From Amorphophallus konjac (lineage: Eukaryota > Streptophyta > Magnoliopsida > Alismatales > Araceae), in assembly GCA_022559845.1 (NCBI GenBank), contig CM040128.1, positions 268,838,698-268,902,697 on the forward strand: a DNA stretch of 64,000 nucleotides. Direction: 5' to 3'. Positions within the stretch are counted from its first letter, which is position 1; each line of letters opens with the position of its first letter. The notes beneath the pieces are model-generated. The model was not told the DNA's origin, did no database searches, and was given only the letters and a program-made list of their open reading frames with translations. Shown here one piece after another: positions 10,537 through 23,157 of this stretch. A program made the translations under genes and the position numbers.

Positions 10537-13500
10537 TTAATTGGGGTCGACTACATGAATCCTGTTCCGCCAAAGATTTCTAACAAGTGCAATATTCATA
10601 TTTAAACTCAAGGAACTAATGTCCTTCCTAATAACATCGCACCATCTCATTTTAGGCCTTCCTCGAGCTCTTCTACTAACATCCACTAAGATTTGATCAC
10701 ATCTTTTAACCGGCGCTGAGTTAGGGCGACGAAACACATGTCCAAACCACCTGAGTCTATTTTCTCTCATTTTACTATCAATTGGAGCTATCCCTAAGTC
10801 CTTACGGATGCGCTCATTCCTAATCTTGTCTTTCTTAGTCTTGCCACACATCCATCTCAACATCCTCATCTCTGCTACACACATTTTGTGGATGTGTTCC
10901 TTTCGTACTGCCCAACACTCGGTACCATATAACAGAGCAGGTCTCACAGCCGTTCTATAAAACCTCCCTTTGAGTTTCACAGGCATACGACGATCACAAA
11001 GGACACCTGATGCACTTCTCCATCTTAACCAACCTGCCTTAATCCTATGTGTAACGTCATCATAAATCTCCCCATTCTCTTGTATGATAGACCCTAAGTA
11101 TCGAAAGCTACTACTCTTCGGAATGTTATGTCCATCAATTAGACCATGTCTTCCTGAACCACTCTCCCATTACTAAAATTACAGTGCATAAATTCTGACT
11201 TGCTCCTACTAATTTTAAAACCTTTAGACTCCAAGGCAAGTCTCCAACGCTCTAACTTAGCATTTAGAGCATCAATACTCTCATCAATTAAAACAATATC
11301 GTCTGCAAAAAGCATACACCAAGGGATATCCTCATGCAATTGTTTAGTTACTTCATCCAGAACTAAGGCAAAGAGATACGGACTTAGTGCAGAACCTTGA
11401 TGCAAACCTATAGAAACGGAAAATTCAGCAGTCTCCCCAGCAATAGTTCGAACACTGGTAATAGCACCGCCGTACATATCCTTAATCAAATCGACATATC
11501 CTTGAGAGATTCCTTTCTTTCTTAATGTCCACCAAATCAATTCTCTCGGTACTCGATCGTACGCCTTCTCTAAATCAAGAAAAACTATATACAAATCTTT
11601 TCTCATCTCTCTATACTTCTCCATTAGCTGCCGTAGTAAGAAAATAGCTTCTGTAGTAGATCTATTTGGCATAAAACCAAACTGATTTTCCGATACAGTA
11701 GTCATACAACGGAGGCGTTTTTCAATTACTCTTTCCCAAAGTTTCATAGTATGACTCATAAGCTTAATTCCACGATAATTATTACAACTTTGAATATCTC
11801 CTTTGTTTTTATAGAAAGGAACTACAACACTTTTTCTCCAAACTTCTGGTATTCTCCGTTCCTTTAAAATTCTATTAAAAAATTTAGTTAGCCATTGAAT
11901 ACCAATATCTCCTAGGCCTTTCCATACTTCAATAGGTAAACCATCTAGTCCTAAGGCCTTGCCCACTTTCATTTTCCTTAAAGCATCATCCACTTCTGAC
12001 ATCTTAATACGCCTGAAATATTGATATGTATCAAATATTGTGGACTCTTGGGTACCTTCTAAAGATAAATCCTTGACGAATCTCCATTAAGTAACTTCTG
12101 AAAATAGCTATGCCACCTCCCTTTAATCTCAAGATCCTTAGTTAAAACCCTTTGATCTTCACCTTTAATGCACCGAACATGATCTAAATCTCTAGTTTTC
12201 CTTTCTCTTAATTTAGCAATTTTAAATATGTCCTTTTCACCCTCTCGGGTTCCTAATTTATTATATAAATCTTCAAATGCCTTTGACTTGGCTTCGCTAA
12301 CTATTTTCTTAGCTCTCTTTTTAGCGATTTTATAGGCTTCTAGGGTTTGAGCATTTTTGTTAGTTTGCCAGACTTTAAAGCATTCCTTTTTTACTCTAAT
12401 AGTATTTTGGATTTCCTCACTCCACCACCAAGTCTCTTTTTCTAAGTTCTTTTTACCTTTAGTTTCGCCTAAGAGTTGTTTTGCAACCCTCGTTATACAA
12501 TTTGTAACATTATTTCACATTACATTAGTTTCTTGTTCTAAATTCCAAATATTTTCCTTTAATAGATAATTTTTAAATGTTTCTAAACTTTTACCTTTTA
12601 AATTTCACCATTTAATCTTGGAATAATTATTTATAATGATCTTTCTTTTGAATTTAGGAATAGTGACATCCATTACTAACAACCTATGTTGAGGGGCTAG
12701 ACTCTCACCAGGAATAACTTTGCAATCTTTACATAAAACTCTATCGACCTTCCTAATGAGAAAATAGTCAATTTGACTTATATGTGTTCCACTCTTATAT
12801 GTTATTAAGTGTTCGTCCCGCTTCTTAAAGAAGGTATTAATAATTGCTAGATCGTAGGCCATAGCAAAATCAAGAATAGTGTTACCCATATCATTTCTAA
12901 TACCAAAACCAAACCCTCCATGAATCCTCTCATAGCCTCTATTATCTATACCCACATGACCATTAAGATCCCCTCCAATAAAGATTCTCTCTTCACTAGG
13001 GATATTTTGGATCAAACTATCAATAGCCTCCCAAAATTGCTTTTTAATGCTCTCTTCTAATCCTACTTGAGGTGCATATGCACTAATTATATTCAAAATA
13101 TCATCACCTAAGATAAGTTTGATTACCATTAGTCTATCCCCCAGTCTATTTACTTCCACAACTCGGTCTTTTAAGTTTTTATCTATTATTATAGCAACAC
13201 CATTTCTAGAGTTATTATTACCCGTATACCAAATTTTATATCCATCAATGTCTTTAGCTTTATGTCCTTTCCACCTAGTTTCTTGTAGGCAAGCTATGTT
13301 AACCCTCCTGTCCTTCATTAACTTAACTAATTCTAAACCCTTACCCGTTAAAGTTCCTATATTCCACGTAGCTAGACGGATCCTATGTTTTTGGACTTGT
13401 TTCTTTACCCGTGTGCGTCCAACCCCACACGAGAACCCTTGCCTATTTGACACCGCAATCGGGCGCCATTGCGGCGCGTCGCTTACGGGGAACGCCCTAG

Positions 13501-13672
13501 CTAGCCCTTGCTCACTTGTCATTCCATCCGGGTTCCGATGTAACGCGTCGCTTACGGGGAACGCCCTAGCTAGCCCTTGCTCACTTGTCATTCCATCCGG
13601 GTTCCGATGTAACGCGTCGCTTACGGGGAACGCCCTAGCATTAGCACATAATGTATTTGGATCAGAATTCAT
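10537..13672 (-). pseudogene. RTE endonuclease-reverse transcriptase ORF, degraded
   Basis: Reading leftward, the N-terminus has three 23-residue repeats. An APE-type endonuclease follows (12605-13672) with LATWNIG, CLQETRW, GGDLNGH, SQIDYF and QHRLLVMD. A linker still reads like RTE with stops at 12605 and about 12520. Reverse transcriptase lies at 11139-12002 with LDLEKAYDR, GLHQGSALSP and the catalytic FADD. The C-terminal part (10537-10986) carries LLYGTECWAV and ends NRIHVVDPN. At least two stops and frameshifts near 12075 and 11000-11140 break it, so it cannot make an intact protein. Confidence 0.9.
13475..13640 (-). repeat. 69-bp repeats in the 5' end of the LINE ORF
   Basis: The block starting CGCGTCGCTTACGGGG recurs at 13475, 13544 and 13613, a 69-bp period equal to 23 codons, so the repeat keeps the frame. 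It encodes repeated ARAFPVSD..SEQGL segments before the endonuclease domain. Confidence 0.85.
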
Positions 13673-14216
13673 GTTGGAGATGTGACAAAATTTTACTGCT
13701 GGCTGTCGACCTAACGCAAACCCTCCTCTTTTCTCATCCGGGCTTGGGACCGGCCATGGCAGAGTTAAATAATAACAGACTCAACAAAAATGACAAGTAA
13801 ATGAATGATAACAAAACGAACAAAATAATAACAAACCTAATGTTAACCATAATAAACGAATCAATCACAAGGAAAATGAATAAATGGTAATAAAGAACCC
13901 ACCCAAATATATCTATAAATCTACAAATGATAACGATACCGCTTCTTAAATAATAATAAAACAATGAGATCCGCTTCGCAGCCTCGTCTCTCCCGCGACC
14001 CGGTGCCGAAGGAACAACAATACCGTCCTTGCGAGTTGGGCCTGAGCCTAGGGAACCATCCCAAAATGGCCATAGCCTGACTTCACCTCGGGCTGACATT
14101 CCGATTAAACCAGACTCGTTTCTCCGGCCGGACCCCTTTCGAGCCGCTACTGAAATTGCCGCACGTTCGGCAGACATTTGAACGGGTTCACTTCGATTCC
14201 CGCCGAGTTCTTATTA

Positions 14217-15350
14217 CGGACCCAAGTCCGAACACGAAAGGGCCCGTGAGCGACCTTCATAGCCGGTGGCTCCTACCCCGACATGGTTGTGAGCCGGCAT
14301 TGCCCCGGGCCAATAGCTCACCAACGTTGACCCGTTCCTATCGGGATTTGCTCCCGCTCTTTCATCGAAATTGCCGTAAACTCGGCATACATTGGTACGA
14401 GGTCGCTTCCACCCCCGTCACGCTCTCAATACGGGCCCTCGCCCGAACATGGAAAGATCCGCAAGTGACCAACAGAATCGGAATAGAACGAGACGGCTCT
14501 CGCCACCCCTGGACTTCTCCCATGGGAATATCAATAAGACCTCTGTGGGCCATACTTAGACCTCGGACCCGTCCCGATCATGTTCATCATCTGGCTCATA
14601 CCCTCGGTCTACAGCCCGCTCCTTTCGAACACGTTTTCAGCTCTGAAGCCCAGTCCCGGGACTTTTCCCTGTTGCCCTCCGACACTAGAAATATTAACGA
14701 TGTCCACGCGAGCCCCGTTTGGATCACGGGAGGCGCCCCCGACATGGTCCTGACTCGATCTCGCACCGGGCCAATAGATTCACGGGTTTCCCGGATATAA
14801 TAGCCGAGATTCAACCGAACATTTTCAGTGTCCTAGAATAATAAAACTTGCCGTGTCCCGGCGCACATACATTCTCGGTCTTTCCGCGATGATTACAATA
14901 CTCTCGAGCCGGACTCCCGTCCGAATATTAAACGGTCTCCCGGATGACCGACATGTTTCGAACGCCTGCTTCTCCGGACACAGGGCTTTTCAGCCGATTC
15001 AAGGGATATTCCCTCATCGCTCCTTTGCACCGGAAATATTAACGACGCTCATGTAAGTCTTGTTTCGACCGTGGGGGGCCCACCGCAGTATGGTCGCAAC
15101 TTACTCTTGCACCGGGCCAACAGATTTACCAGTTTCCTACCGCTCTGACCGAGATTCAGCCGAACGTTTTCCGTTCTCCCGAACAATAAATTGCCATATC
15201 CTGGCATACATATACTCCGGTCTTCCCACGACGATCGCGCTTTTCCCAAGATGGATACTCGTTCGAACATTAAATGGTCAGCACACGACCGACATGATCG
15301 CGAATGTTTTCTTCTTACCCTCATACGGGGGTTTCGATGCTTCTTAATAG
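14217..15350 (+). repeat. Diverged repeat with a covarying stem-loop in the 3' half of the LARD LTR
   Basis: The unit reads stem, 4-base loop, stem, then AA.A...GGTC..GACC. The stems are CGGAC/GTCCG at 14217, CGGGC/GCCCG at 14432 and CGGAC/GTCCG at 14910, with a decayed copy near 15254. The Ogre LTR has CGGAC/GTCCG at the corresponding site, 32437-32450. LTR2 carries the same block at about 27204-28330. Confidence 0.65.
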
Positions 15351-15633
15351 ACCTTTCGTGCAATTAACTTCTTAGCCATGAGGCCCTGAATCTCAGCGAT
15401 TAATCAAGGGTGTTCCCTCGTATGGGGGATGTAAATGACGCCGTGACCTTTATGGCGCGGCGGGTTTTGGTCCCGACACGAACCACACAATCGTCCGACG
15501 AAGTCAGATCGAGCGCACCATGGGCTCTTCGGAGCCCGAATAAATCGTCACTCTGGTGACTGGCACGCCCACGCACTCAATAAACGAATAAACAAACGAG
15601 AGAATAACAAGTGAAAAAAGTACGTCCACAATT

Positions 15634-15653
15634 CTGGCACGCCCGGTGGGACC
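15634..15653 (+). other. Primer-binding-site candidate of the LARD
   Basis: TGGCACGCCCGGTGGGACC starts four bases after the LTR end CCACA. TGG is complementary to a tRNA CCA tail. I could not assign the tRNA from memory. Confidence 0.6.
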
Positions 15654-16479
15654 AAACCACCCTTCATCTCTTCGCCGGGATTCAGGGCCTCATGGCCCCC
15701 TAATAAATGATGTTTGCCTACTTTGATGAATTGCAGGTGCTGTCTTCGCCAACCCTATGGGGAGGAAATCCAGACTCGATGCAGCTGCCTTCGCGGCCTC
15801 GAGGACGCTGCTTCGAAGCATATGCAGCTTCCAGGAATCATGGGGGCTGTTATAAAAAAAAAAGAAAAGGAGAAGAGAAAGAGAAGAGAAGGGAGGGAAA
15901 ATCAAACCCCCTTTGTTCAAGAAGAAAGAGAAGAAAAGAAGAAAAGAAGAAAAGAAGAAGAGAAGAAGAAAAAAGGGGAGAAAAGAAAAGAAGAGAAAGA
16001 ATTGACAAGAGAGGGTTGCACGGCCACGTCCATCGAGACCCGTGCTAAACAAAGATTACCACTGCGGGGTTGATGCGGTGGAGCGAACCACTCATCCCCT
16101 TTCTGAGGGGGTGAGCGCTCTCCTGCACCTCCGCCCTGGTCAATCATATAAAAAAAAGAGAAAAAAAAGAGAAATAAAAAAGAAAATAAAAAAAAAAGTG
16201 AAGAAGAAAGAAAGAAAGAAGAAAAGTTGGCCAGCATCGCCGACCAAGAGAACAAGAAGAAGGACGGCATCCAGCCCGACTCTACGAGGCCCCGAGGCCG
16301 CGGTGCTCTGACCCGGCCCGTTCCTCCTCCCTGCTGCCTCTATCCGGCATAAGACGGCCCCTTGGGTGACTGTTAAAAGACCCAACAAGTTGCAACTGTA
16401 GCTTGAAGAACTGCTGCTTGCTGTGCGGAATGCTTTATAGCAATGAGGCCGAGCACGGCCACCATCCCCGAAGAGAGCA
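15654..16479 (+). other. LARD internal region start: no gene, purine tracts
   Basis: It contains two long A/G tracts (15858-16010 and 16146-16230) and GC-rich spacers. ORFs here are Lys/Glu/Arg runs from the purine tracts, with Phe/Leu/Ser runs on the other strand. No gag motif was found. Confidence 0.6.
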
Positions 16480-17850
16480 TGCACATACCCCGCCATGGGG
16501 GGTAAGAAGAAGAGATATACCCCGCCATGGGGGCATAGGAGGCAAAAGAAGATACACCCCACTCCTGGGGGCACATGAAGAGATTCTATCCCGTCCGGAG
16601 GCACAACAGACAACAGAGCTACCCCCCCCCCCCCAAACTCAGGGGCCTGCGAAGAAGAGAACATACCCCGGTCCAGGGGCATAGAAGCAGAAGACATACC
16701 CCGACTGTGGGGCACATGAAGAGAAACATACCCCGCCTTGGGGGCATAAGAAGCAACATAGTCTCACCCCGATCTAGGGGTATAAAGAGCAAAAGAATAC
16801 ACCCCGACTTAGGGGAATATGAAGAGAAGCATACCCCGCTCCGGGGCATAAGAAGCAGAACCCACACCCCGGCTTAGGGGCATTCGAAGAAGAAATATAC
16901 CCCGGTACGGGGGCATATAAAGCATGCATCCACCTCGTCATGAGGGCATAAGAAGCCAAGACCATACCATGCCACGGGGAATAAGAAGCAAGAATTCGCC
17001 CCGACCCGGGGGTACACAAGTAAAGAAGCGAACCTCGCTCCAGGGGGCACATAAAGAGAATACGCCCCGCCATGGGGGCACATGAAGAGAATCCACCCCG
17101 ACTCGGGGGCACATAAGGCGAAGGACTACATCCCGTCTTAGGGATATTTGAAGAAGAAACAAACCCCGCCCCGGGGAACATAAGAAGAGAAGAATCAACC
17201 CCGACCTAGGGGCATTCGAAGAAGGACTACATCCCGTCCTCAGGGTCCATGAAGTAACATATATATATACCCCCTCCCCCCGGGGGGCATCTGAAGCAGA
17301 ACACCCAATATTCCCCGGCTTAGGGGAGCACGTGAAGAAAGGAATACACCCCGATGCGGGAGCACATAAGCATAAGAAGAAGAGACTACCTCAGCCTGGG
17401 GTCATGAGAAGAAGCAGAGTTGCACCCCGGTTTAGGGGGCATATGAAGAAAAGTGCACCCCACCTTGGGGCATAAGAGGCAGGAGAATCAACCCCGACTC
17501 AGGGGTAACTGAAGAGAATTCCACCCCACCCCTGGGGGCACGAGAAGCAAAACAAACCCCGCCAGGGGGCATAGAAGCCATGAAGAATACGCCCCGGCTT
17601 AGGGGTATTTGAAGAAGATACATCCCGCCTCGGGAGCATAAGAAAGAGAAGAATGCATCCCGTCTTAGGGATATTTGAAGAAGAAACAAACCCCGCCAGG
17701 GGACATAGAAGCCATGAAAAATACACCCCGCCTGGGGGCACAAAAGTAAAGAGGCCGAACACACCCCTCAGGGGGGGATGCATACCAAATGAAGCTACAC
17801 CCCGACCTGGGGGTACATTAAGAGAAATACACTCCAGTACTGAAGCGTTA
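16480..17850 (+). repeat. Array of about 39 units, 33 bp, each with a CCCC-N5/6-GGGG stem-loop
   Basis: Each unit reads CCCC, 5-6 bases, GGGG, then a linker such as CATAAGAAGAAGA. I counted about 39 units by eye. Loops vary freely (GCCAT, GACTTA, GCTCC) while stems are mostly kept. Paired changes occur: CCTC/GAGG near 16932, and TCCC/GGGA near 17129, 17621 and 17655. Some units have one-sided mismatches. Reading frames across it are by-products. Confidence 0.9.
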
Positions 17851-17879
17851 ATGAGAAAAGAAGAGCAGAAGAAAAAAAA

Positions 17880-19350
17880 AGGGGGAGTCACGAGGCAGAC
17901 GTGGTCTTCGAGCCCGCCTCATCCCATAAAAGAAGAGAAAAAAAAAAGAAAAAAAAGAGTCACGAGGCAGACGTGGTCTTCGGGCCTGCCTCATCCCATA
18001 AACAAAAAGAGGAAAAAAAAAGAGACTCACGAGACAGACGTGGTCTTCGAGCCCACCTCATCACACAAAAGAAGAGAAGAAGAGGAAGGAAAGACACATG
18101 AGGCAGCCATGGTCCCTGGACCCGCCTCTTCACACAAAAGAAGAAGAGCAGAACAAGGAAAAAGAAGATACATAAGGCAGACGTGGTCTTCGAGCCCGCC
18201 TCATCATGCTGAAGAAGAGACCAATGAGGCAGACGTGATCCCTGAACCCGTCTTTTCACATAAAAAAAAAGGGAAGAAGAAGAAGAGAAAAAAGAAAGGA
18301 AGAGCAGAAAAGAAAGAAAATAGTCAAGAGGCGAACATGGTCCTTGCACCTGCCTCTCCAAAGAAGAGAAGAAAAGAAAGAAATGATTACGAGGCAAACA
18401 TGGTCCTTGCACCTGCCTCTCCATAAAAAAGGAAGAGAAGAAGAGAAAGAGCAATCACGAGGCAAACATGGTCCTTGCACCTGCCTCTCCATAAAAGAAG
18501 AAGAGAAGAAGAAAAAAGAATGGTCACGATGCAAACATGGTCCTTGCACCTGCCTCTCCATAAAAGAAGAAGAGAAAAAGAAAAAAAAGAATGGTCATGA
18601 GGCGAACATGGTCTTTGCACCTGCCTCTCCATAAAAGAAGAAGAGAAGAAGAAACAGAGCACTTTTGAGGCAGACGCGGTCTTTGCACCCGCCTCTCTAC
18701 ACAAAAGAAGAAGAGAAGAAAAGAAAGAAATGATCACGAGGTAAACATGGTCCTTGCACTTGCCTCTACAAAAGAAGAAGAGAAGAAGAAGAAGAGCAAT
18801 CATGGGGCGAACATGGTCTCTGCACCTGCCCCTCTACAAAAGAAGAAGAGAAGAAGAAAAAGAGCAATCATGAGGTAAATATGGTCTCTGCACCTGCCTC
18901 TCTACAAAAGAAGAATATAAGAGGAAAAAAAGAGACATGAGGTGAACATGGTCCCCGCACCCGCCTCTTCACACAAAAGAAGAAGAGCAGAACCAAAAGA
19001 AGACACATGAGGCAGACGTGGTCTTCGAGCCCGTCTCATCACAAAGAAGAGGAGAAGAAAAGAAAGAAATGATCACGAGGCAAACGTGGTCCTTGCACCT
19101 GCCTCTCCATAAAAGAAGAATAGAAGAAGAGTCACGAGGCAGATGCGGTCTTCGCACCCGCCTCTCTACACAAAAAAAGAAGAGAAGAAAAGAAAGAAAT
19201 GATCACGAGGCGAACATGGTCGCTGCACCTGCCTCCCCATAAAAGAAGAAGAGAAGAAGAGAAAGAACAGTCACGAGACGAACATGGTCTTCGTACCTGC
19301 CTCCCTATAAAAGAAGAAGAGAAAGAAGGGTCACGAGGCAAACTTTTACC
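17880..19350 (+). repeat. Array of 65-90 bp units with GAGGC..GCCTC arms and A/G linkers
   Basis: Each unit is GAGGC-RAACATGGTCYTTGCACCT-GCCTC (about 29 bp) followed by an AAGAAGAAGAGAAG-type linker. Around 20 units are visible. The unit near 18806 has GGGGC..GCCCC, a paired change, while others such as 18031 and 18211 have one-sided mismatches. Confidence 0.88.
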
Positions 19351-19377
19351 TCCGACCTCCAGCCATCCAACAAATAG

Positions 19378-19590
19378 AAACCGACTAGACCTTCCGCCGA
19401 CGGGGCGTTAAACTGACTAGACCTTCCGCCGACGGGGCGTTAAACCGACTAGACCTTCCGCCGACGGGGCGTTTAACCGACTAAACCTTCAGCCGACGGG
19501 GCGTTAAACCGACTAGACCTTCCGCCGACGGGGTGTTAAACCGATTAGATCTTTCGCCGACGGGGCGTTAAACCGACAAAGGCCTCCCAG
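19378..19590 (+). repeat. 32-bp tandem repeat, about 6 units
   Basis: The unit contains GACTAGACCTTCCGCCGACG followed by GGGCGTTAAAC. Copies start near 19383, 19415 and every 32 bp to 19580. CGCC..GGCG can pair within each unit. Confidence 0.9.
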
Positions 19591-19594
19591 ATCC

Positions 19595-20345
19595 TAGCTT
19601 TCGTAACCTGCTTCCCAAGATTCGGCCCTCGTGGCCCGCTTCCCAACTTTGGCTCTCGCAGCATGCTTCCCCTTGGCTTTTATAGCCTGCTTCCAAACTT
19701 TGGCTCTTGCAGCCTGCTTACCTTTGGCCCTCGTGGCCTGCTTCCCAACCTTGGCTCTCGCAGCCTGCTTCCCTTCGGCTTTTACAGCCTGCTTCCCAAT
19801 TCTGGCTCTAGCAGCCTGCTTACCTTTGGCATTCGTGGCCCGCTTCCCAATTCTGGCTCTCGTAGCCTGCTTTCCTTCGGTTTTGATAGCCTGCTTCCCA
19901 ACTTCGGCTTGCAGCCCGCTTCCCCAATTCTGGCCCTCGTAGCCTGCTTACCTGTGGCCTTCGTGGCCTGCTTCTCAATTCGGCCCTCGTGGCCCGCTTC
20001 CTAACTTTGGCTCTCACAGCCTGCTTCCCCCTGGCTTTTCTTCCCAACTCTGGCTCCTGCAGCCTGCTTACCTTTGGCCCTCGTGGCCTGCTTCCCAACT
20101 TTGGCTCTAGCAGCCTGCTTACCTTTGGCCTTCGTGGCCTGCTTCCCAATTCTGGCTCTCGTAGCCTGCTTCCCTTCGGCTTTCACAGCCTGCTTCCCAG
20201 CTTTGGCTCTTGCAGCCTGCTTACCTTTGGCCTTCGTGGTCTGCTGCCCAACTCTGGCTCTCGTAGCCTGCTTCCCAAAATTCGGCCTTCGCGGCCCGCA
20301 TCCCATATCTTCGGCTCCTGCAGCCCGCTTCCCTAATACCCTTTC
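19595..20345 (+). repeat. Array of GGCY-N5-RGCC hairpins, first block
   Basis: About 27 copies of a 13-base palindromic core alternate with CTGCTTCCCAA- or CTGCTTACC-type spacers, one core every 25-27 bp. The core is mostly either GGCC-N5-GGCC or GGCT-N5-AGCC; mixed forms are few (19829 GGCA..GGCC, 19932 GGCC..AGCC). Loop sequences vary (TTCGC, CTCGT, TTTTAC-like). The arrays give frames of up to about 115 codons that are not genes. Confidence 0.9.
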
Positions 20346-21650
20346 AGCCGCTCGCGATCTGTTTCCCTAATACCTTTACTACCACTACACTTATACGTAA
20401 CAACAATATTTTCTTATGAAAAAAAAAATAAACAAACAAACAAAAAACAAAAAAGAACAACAACAACAACGAAAAAGAAAACAAAAAAAAAACAAAAAAA
20501 AGAATGCATGATTGCCCTGCTTGCATGGTTGCTTAATATATAATAATACATCTCCTTGAAATCTTCTAGGACCGTGTTTCCTTGCTAAATAATAATATCG
20601 CCCCGATTCCAGATGCACGCGCGTCACGGCATACGCTCGAAGGGAACCCAATTATGGCAGGTGCACACGTCAAGGGGAAGAGTCATGGCTGAATCGTTAA
20701 GCCCAACTCACAAAATAAACATGAGGCAACGCTCCCACACTTCGCACTTAATGTGTTCAATAGCTTTCAACCATAGGGATTGTCCGAATTTCTTCTTAGC
20801 ACTCTATGGAGACTTGAATTCTTGCACTCGCGTGAAAGGTAATCGTGAGGAAAAAGCTGCCTACCCCCACTAAAAAAAAAGAGAAGAAGAAAAAAAAAGG
20901 AGAGGAAAAAAAGAAAGAGAGACGTGAATCCGAGTAGCCGGGAATCCCCATTGAGACACATGAGGAGACTCGCGCGAAATGGTGAAGCGAATTACAATAA
21001 GGATGAAACCTATTAGCCGGGAATCCCCATTGAGACATATGAGGAAACTCGCGTCAAACGGTGGAATCCGTAATAGAATTATAATAAGGATGAATCCTAG
21101 TAGCCGGGAATCCCTATTGAGACACATGAGGAGACTCGCGCCGAACGGTGAAATTCGCTACCAAAATAAACAGATGGGGGCTGTGTGAAGCTACCGAAAG
21201 TCGAAAGCCTGAAACATGTGTGTAGGCGCTAGAGTGATCCTCGAGTGTCACCAGGAAAACCTGCATATCCCTATGGTTAGGGCTCTTTGCTCACACATTT
21301 GCACTGCCACGCCACAGAGAATTACCTCGGGTGAAATTCGTGAATTTGGGCTATGCATGCAAGACGTGCGATATCCTCCTGACGGGTGCACCACCCCTCA
21401 AGTGTGCCTCGCGGCCCGCACCGCATCTACGAATTACGGGCGACGTCCCTATCCTATCCCCTATAGAGGGAGCTACCTTACTTATATTTATGTTATGCCT
21501 GCTAATGAATGCTTGCATGCTTTTTTTTTTTAAAAAAATGAAATGAATGAAAATGATAAAGAAAAAACAAACAAACAAAATAAAACAACATAAAAATAAT
21601 AAAAAAGGTATAATAACAATAAAATAACAAGAATGTGCGTATGCAACGAA
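20346..21650 (+). other. LARD internal spacer with three ~80-bp repeats
   Basis: It has no convincing gene. AT-rich A-tracts lie at 20415-20500 and 21525-21640. The block starting CCGGGAATCCC and running through GACACATGAGGAGACTCGCG recurs at 20939, 21017 and 21103. Confidence 0.6.
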
Positions 21651-21654
21651 CTCA

Positions 21655-22735
21655 ATTTCGGCTATCGCAGCCTACTTTCCCAGCTCTGGCTCGTAGAGCC
21701 CAATCTTGGCCCCCCATGGCCTACTTCTTGCCCTCACGGCTCGTTAATCTCCCAAAATTCGGCCTTCACGGCCCACTGCCCATAATTTCGGCCTTCGCGG
21801 CCCGCTTCCCAACTTTGGCTCTCGTAGCCTGCTTACCTCGGCCCCCATGGCCCGCTTTCCCAATTCTGGCCTTCACGGCCTGCTTCCCAAAATTCGGCCT
21901 CACGGCCCGCTGCCCATAATTTCAGCCTCCACGGCCCGCTTCCCAACTTTGGCTCTTGTAGCCTACTTATCTCGGCCCCCCATGGCCTACTTCTTACCCT
22001 CACGGCTCGTTAATCTCCCAAAATTCGGCCTTTATGGCCTGCTGCCCATAATTTCGGCCTTCGCGGCCCGCTTCCTAACTTTGGCTCTCGTAGCCTGCTT
22101 ACCTCGGCCCCCATGGCCCGCTTTCCCAATTCTGGCCTTCACGGCCTGCTTCCCAAAATTCGGCCTTCACGGCCTGCTGCCCATAATTTCGGCCTTCGCG
22201 GCCCGCTTCCCAACTTTGGCTCTTGTAGCCTGCTTACCTCGGCCCCCATGGCCCGCTTTCCCAATTCTGGCCTTCACGGCCTGCTTCTCAAAATTCGGCC
22301 TTCACGGCCCGCTGCCCATAATTTCGGCCTTCACGGCCCGCTTCCCAACTTTGGCTCTTGTAGCCTGCTTACCTCGGTCCCCATGGCCCGCTTTCCCAAT
22401 TCTGGCTCTCGTAGCCTGCTTCCCAGAATTCGGCCTTCACGGCCCTCTTCCCATATTTTCGGCTCTTGCGGCCTGCATCCCAATATCTTTGGCTCTTGTA
22501 GCCTGCTTACCTTTAGCCTTCACGGCCTACTTCCCAGAATTTGGCCTTCGCGGCCTGCTCCCCAATTCTGGCTCCCGTAGCCTGCTTCCCCGATTCGGCT
22601 CTTGCAGCCTGCTTCCCAACATCCCTGGCCCTTTACGGCCTGCTTCCCAGAATCTGGCCTGCACGGCCCGCTTCCGTAACGCCAACTTTGGCCCTCGCGG
22701 CCCACTTTCTCGAGTCCGGGTTTCATAGCCAATAT
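21655..22735 (+). repeat. Array of GGCY-N5-RGCC hairpins, second block
   Basis: This is the same 13-base core as at 19595-20345 with spacers of the CGCTTCCCAA or TGCCCATAATTTC type, grouped into a larger unit of about 180 bp (near 21700, 21965, 22080, 22200 and 22320). Again GGCC/GGCC and GGCT/AGCC forms coexist. A 293-codon frame (21847-22728) is a by-product: the peptide only repeats the array. Confidence 0.88.
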
Positions 22736-23157
22736 CCCCGGCGCATTTTTGAATCAACAAACTCTTCTCTCCATCCCTTCAGGCGACGAATACCCCTGTT
22801 GAATTAATGAACCCTTTTCTCCGCCCTCGTGGCTCACCTTTCACAATTTTGGCTCTTGAAGCCCGCTTCCAGCCTTGGCTGTTTTGGCCTCCCCTGTTGG
22901 CCCCTGCACCGACAACTCTCATATCATTGGCATCCATGCCAACAGCCACCTGGAGTTCTTCAAAAAGAAAGGAAAAAAAAAAGAAGGGAAAAGAAGGGAA
23001 GAAGAGAAGAAACAGAAAAAAAAACAACAACAAAAAGGACAAAAAAGAAGAGATGACAAAAGAGGAGAAAAAAAAAGAGAAGGAAAAAAAAGAGAAGGAA
23101 AGAAAAAAATAGAAGGAAAAAGAGAGAAGAAAAGAAAGAGAAGAGACAAAGAGACCA
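22736..23157 (+). other. LARD spacer and purine tract
   Basis: A short GC-rich segment is followed by about 200 bases of A/G-only sequence (22960-23158). No gene. Confidence 0.6.

Larger units (their letters stand above)
10502..13764 (-). mobile_element. RTE-clade non-LTR retrotransposon (LINE), near full length
   Basis: It interrupts the LARD 5' LTR; the empty site survives in the 3' LTR near 26742-26760. The 3' end, on the left, is a short GAT repeat (ATC on the plus strand, 10501-10521), typical of RTE elements, which lack a long poly(A) tail. The length of 3.26 kb is normal for the clade. About 16 bp of target present in the 3' LTR are missing and no clear target duplication is seen. Confidence 0.9.
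7743..15630 (+). mobile_element. 5' LTR of the LARD (carries a LINE insertion)
   Basis: It aligns throughout with 23897-28617. Without the LINE at about 10502-13764 it is about 4.63 kb. Two extra 12-bp repeat units near 8330-8350, and an absent block of about 100 bp that the 3' LTR has near 26133-26235, explain most of the length difference. By eye about 30 substitutions separate the LTRs over the last 1.87 kb, roughly 1.6 percent and mostly transitions, so insertion was recent. ORFs up to 301 codons are low-complexity by-products of the GC-rich repeats. Confidence 0.92.

Noticed and set aside
16480..17850. CRISPR-like regular repeat-spacer appearance
   Set aside because: This is a plant retroelement interior. 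Loops and linkers are degenerate copies of each other, not unique spacers, and no cas genes occur.
17653..18426. 257-codon Lys/Glu/Arg-rich ORF
   Set aside because: It follows purine linkers across two different arrays, with no domain and no start context.
21847..22728. 293-codon ORF in the LARD interior
   Set aside because: It only translates the GGCY-N5-RGCC array; all phases and both strands stay open because the repeat lacks stop words.
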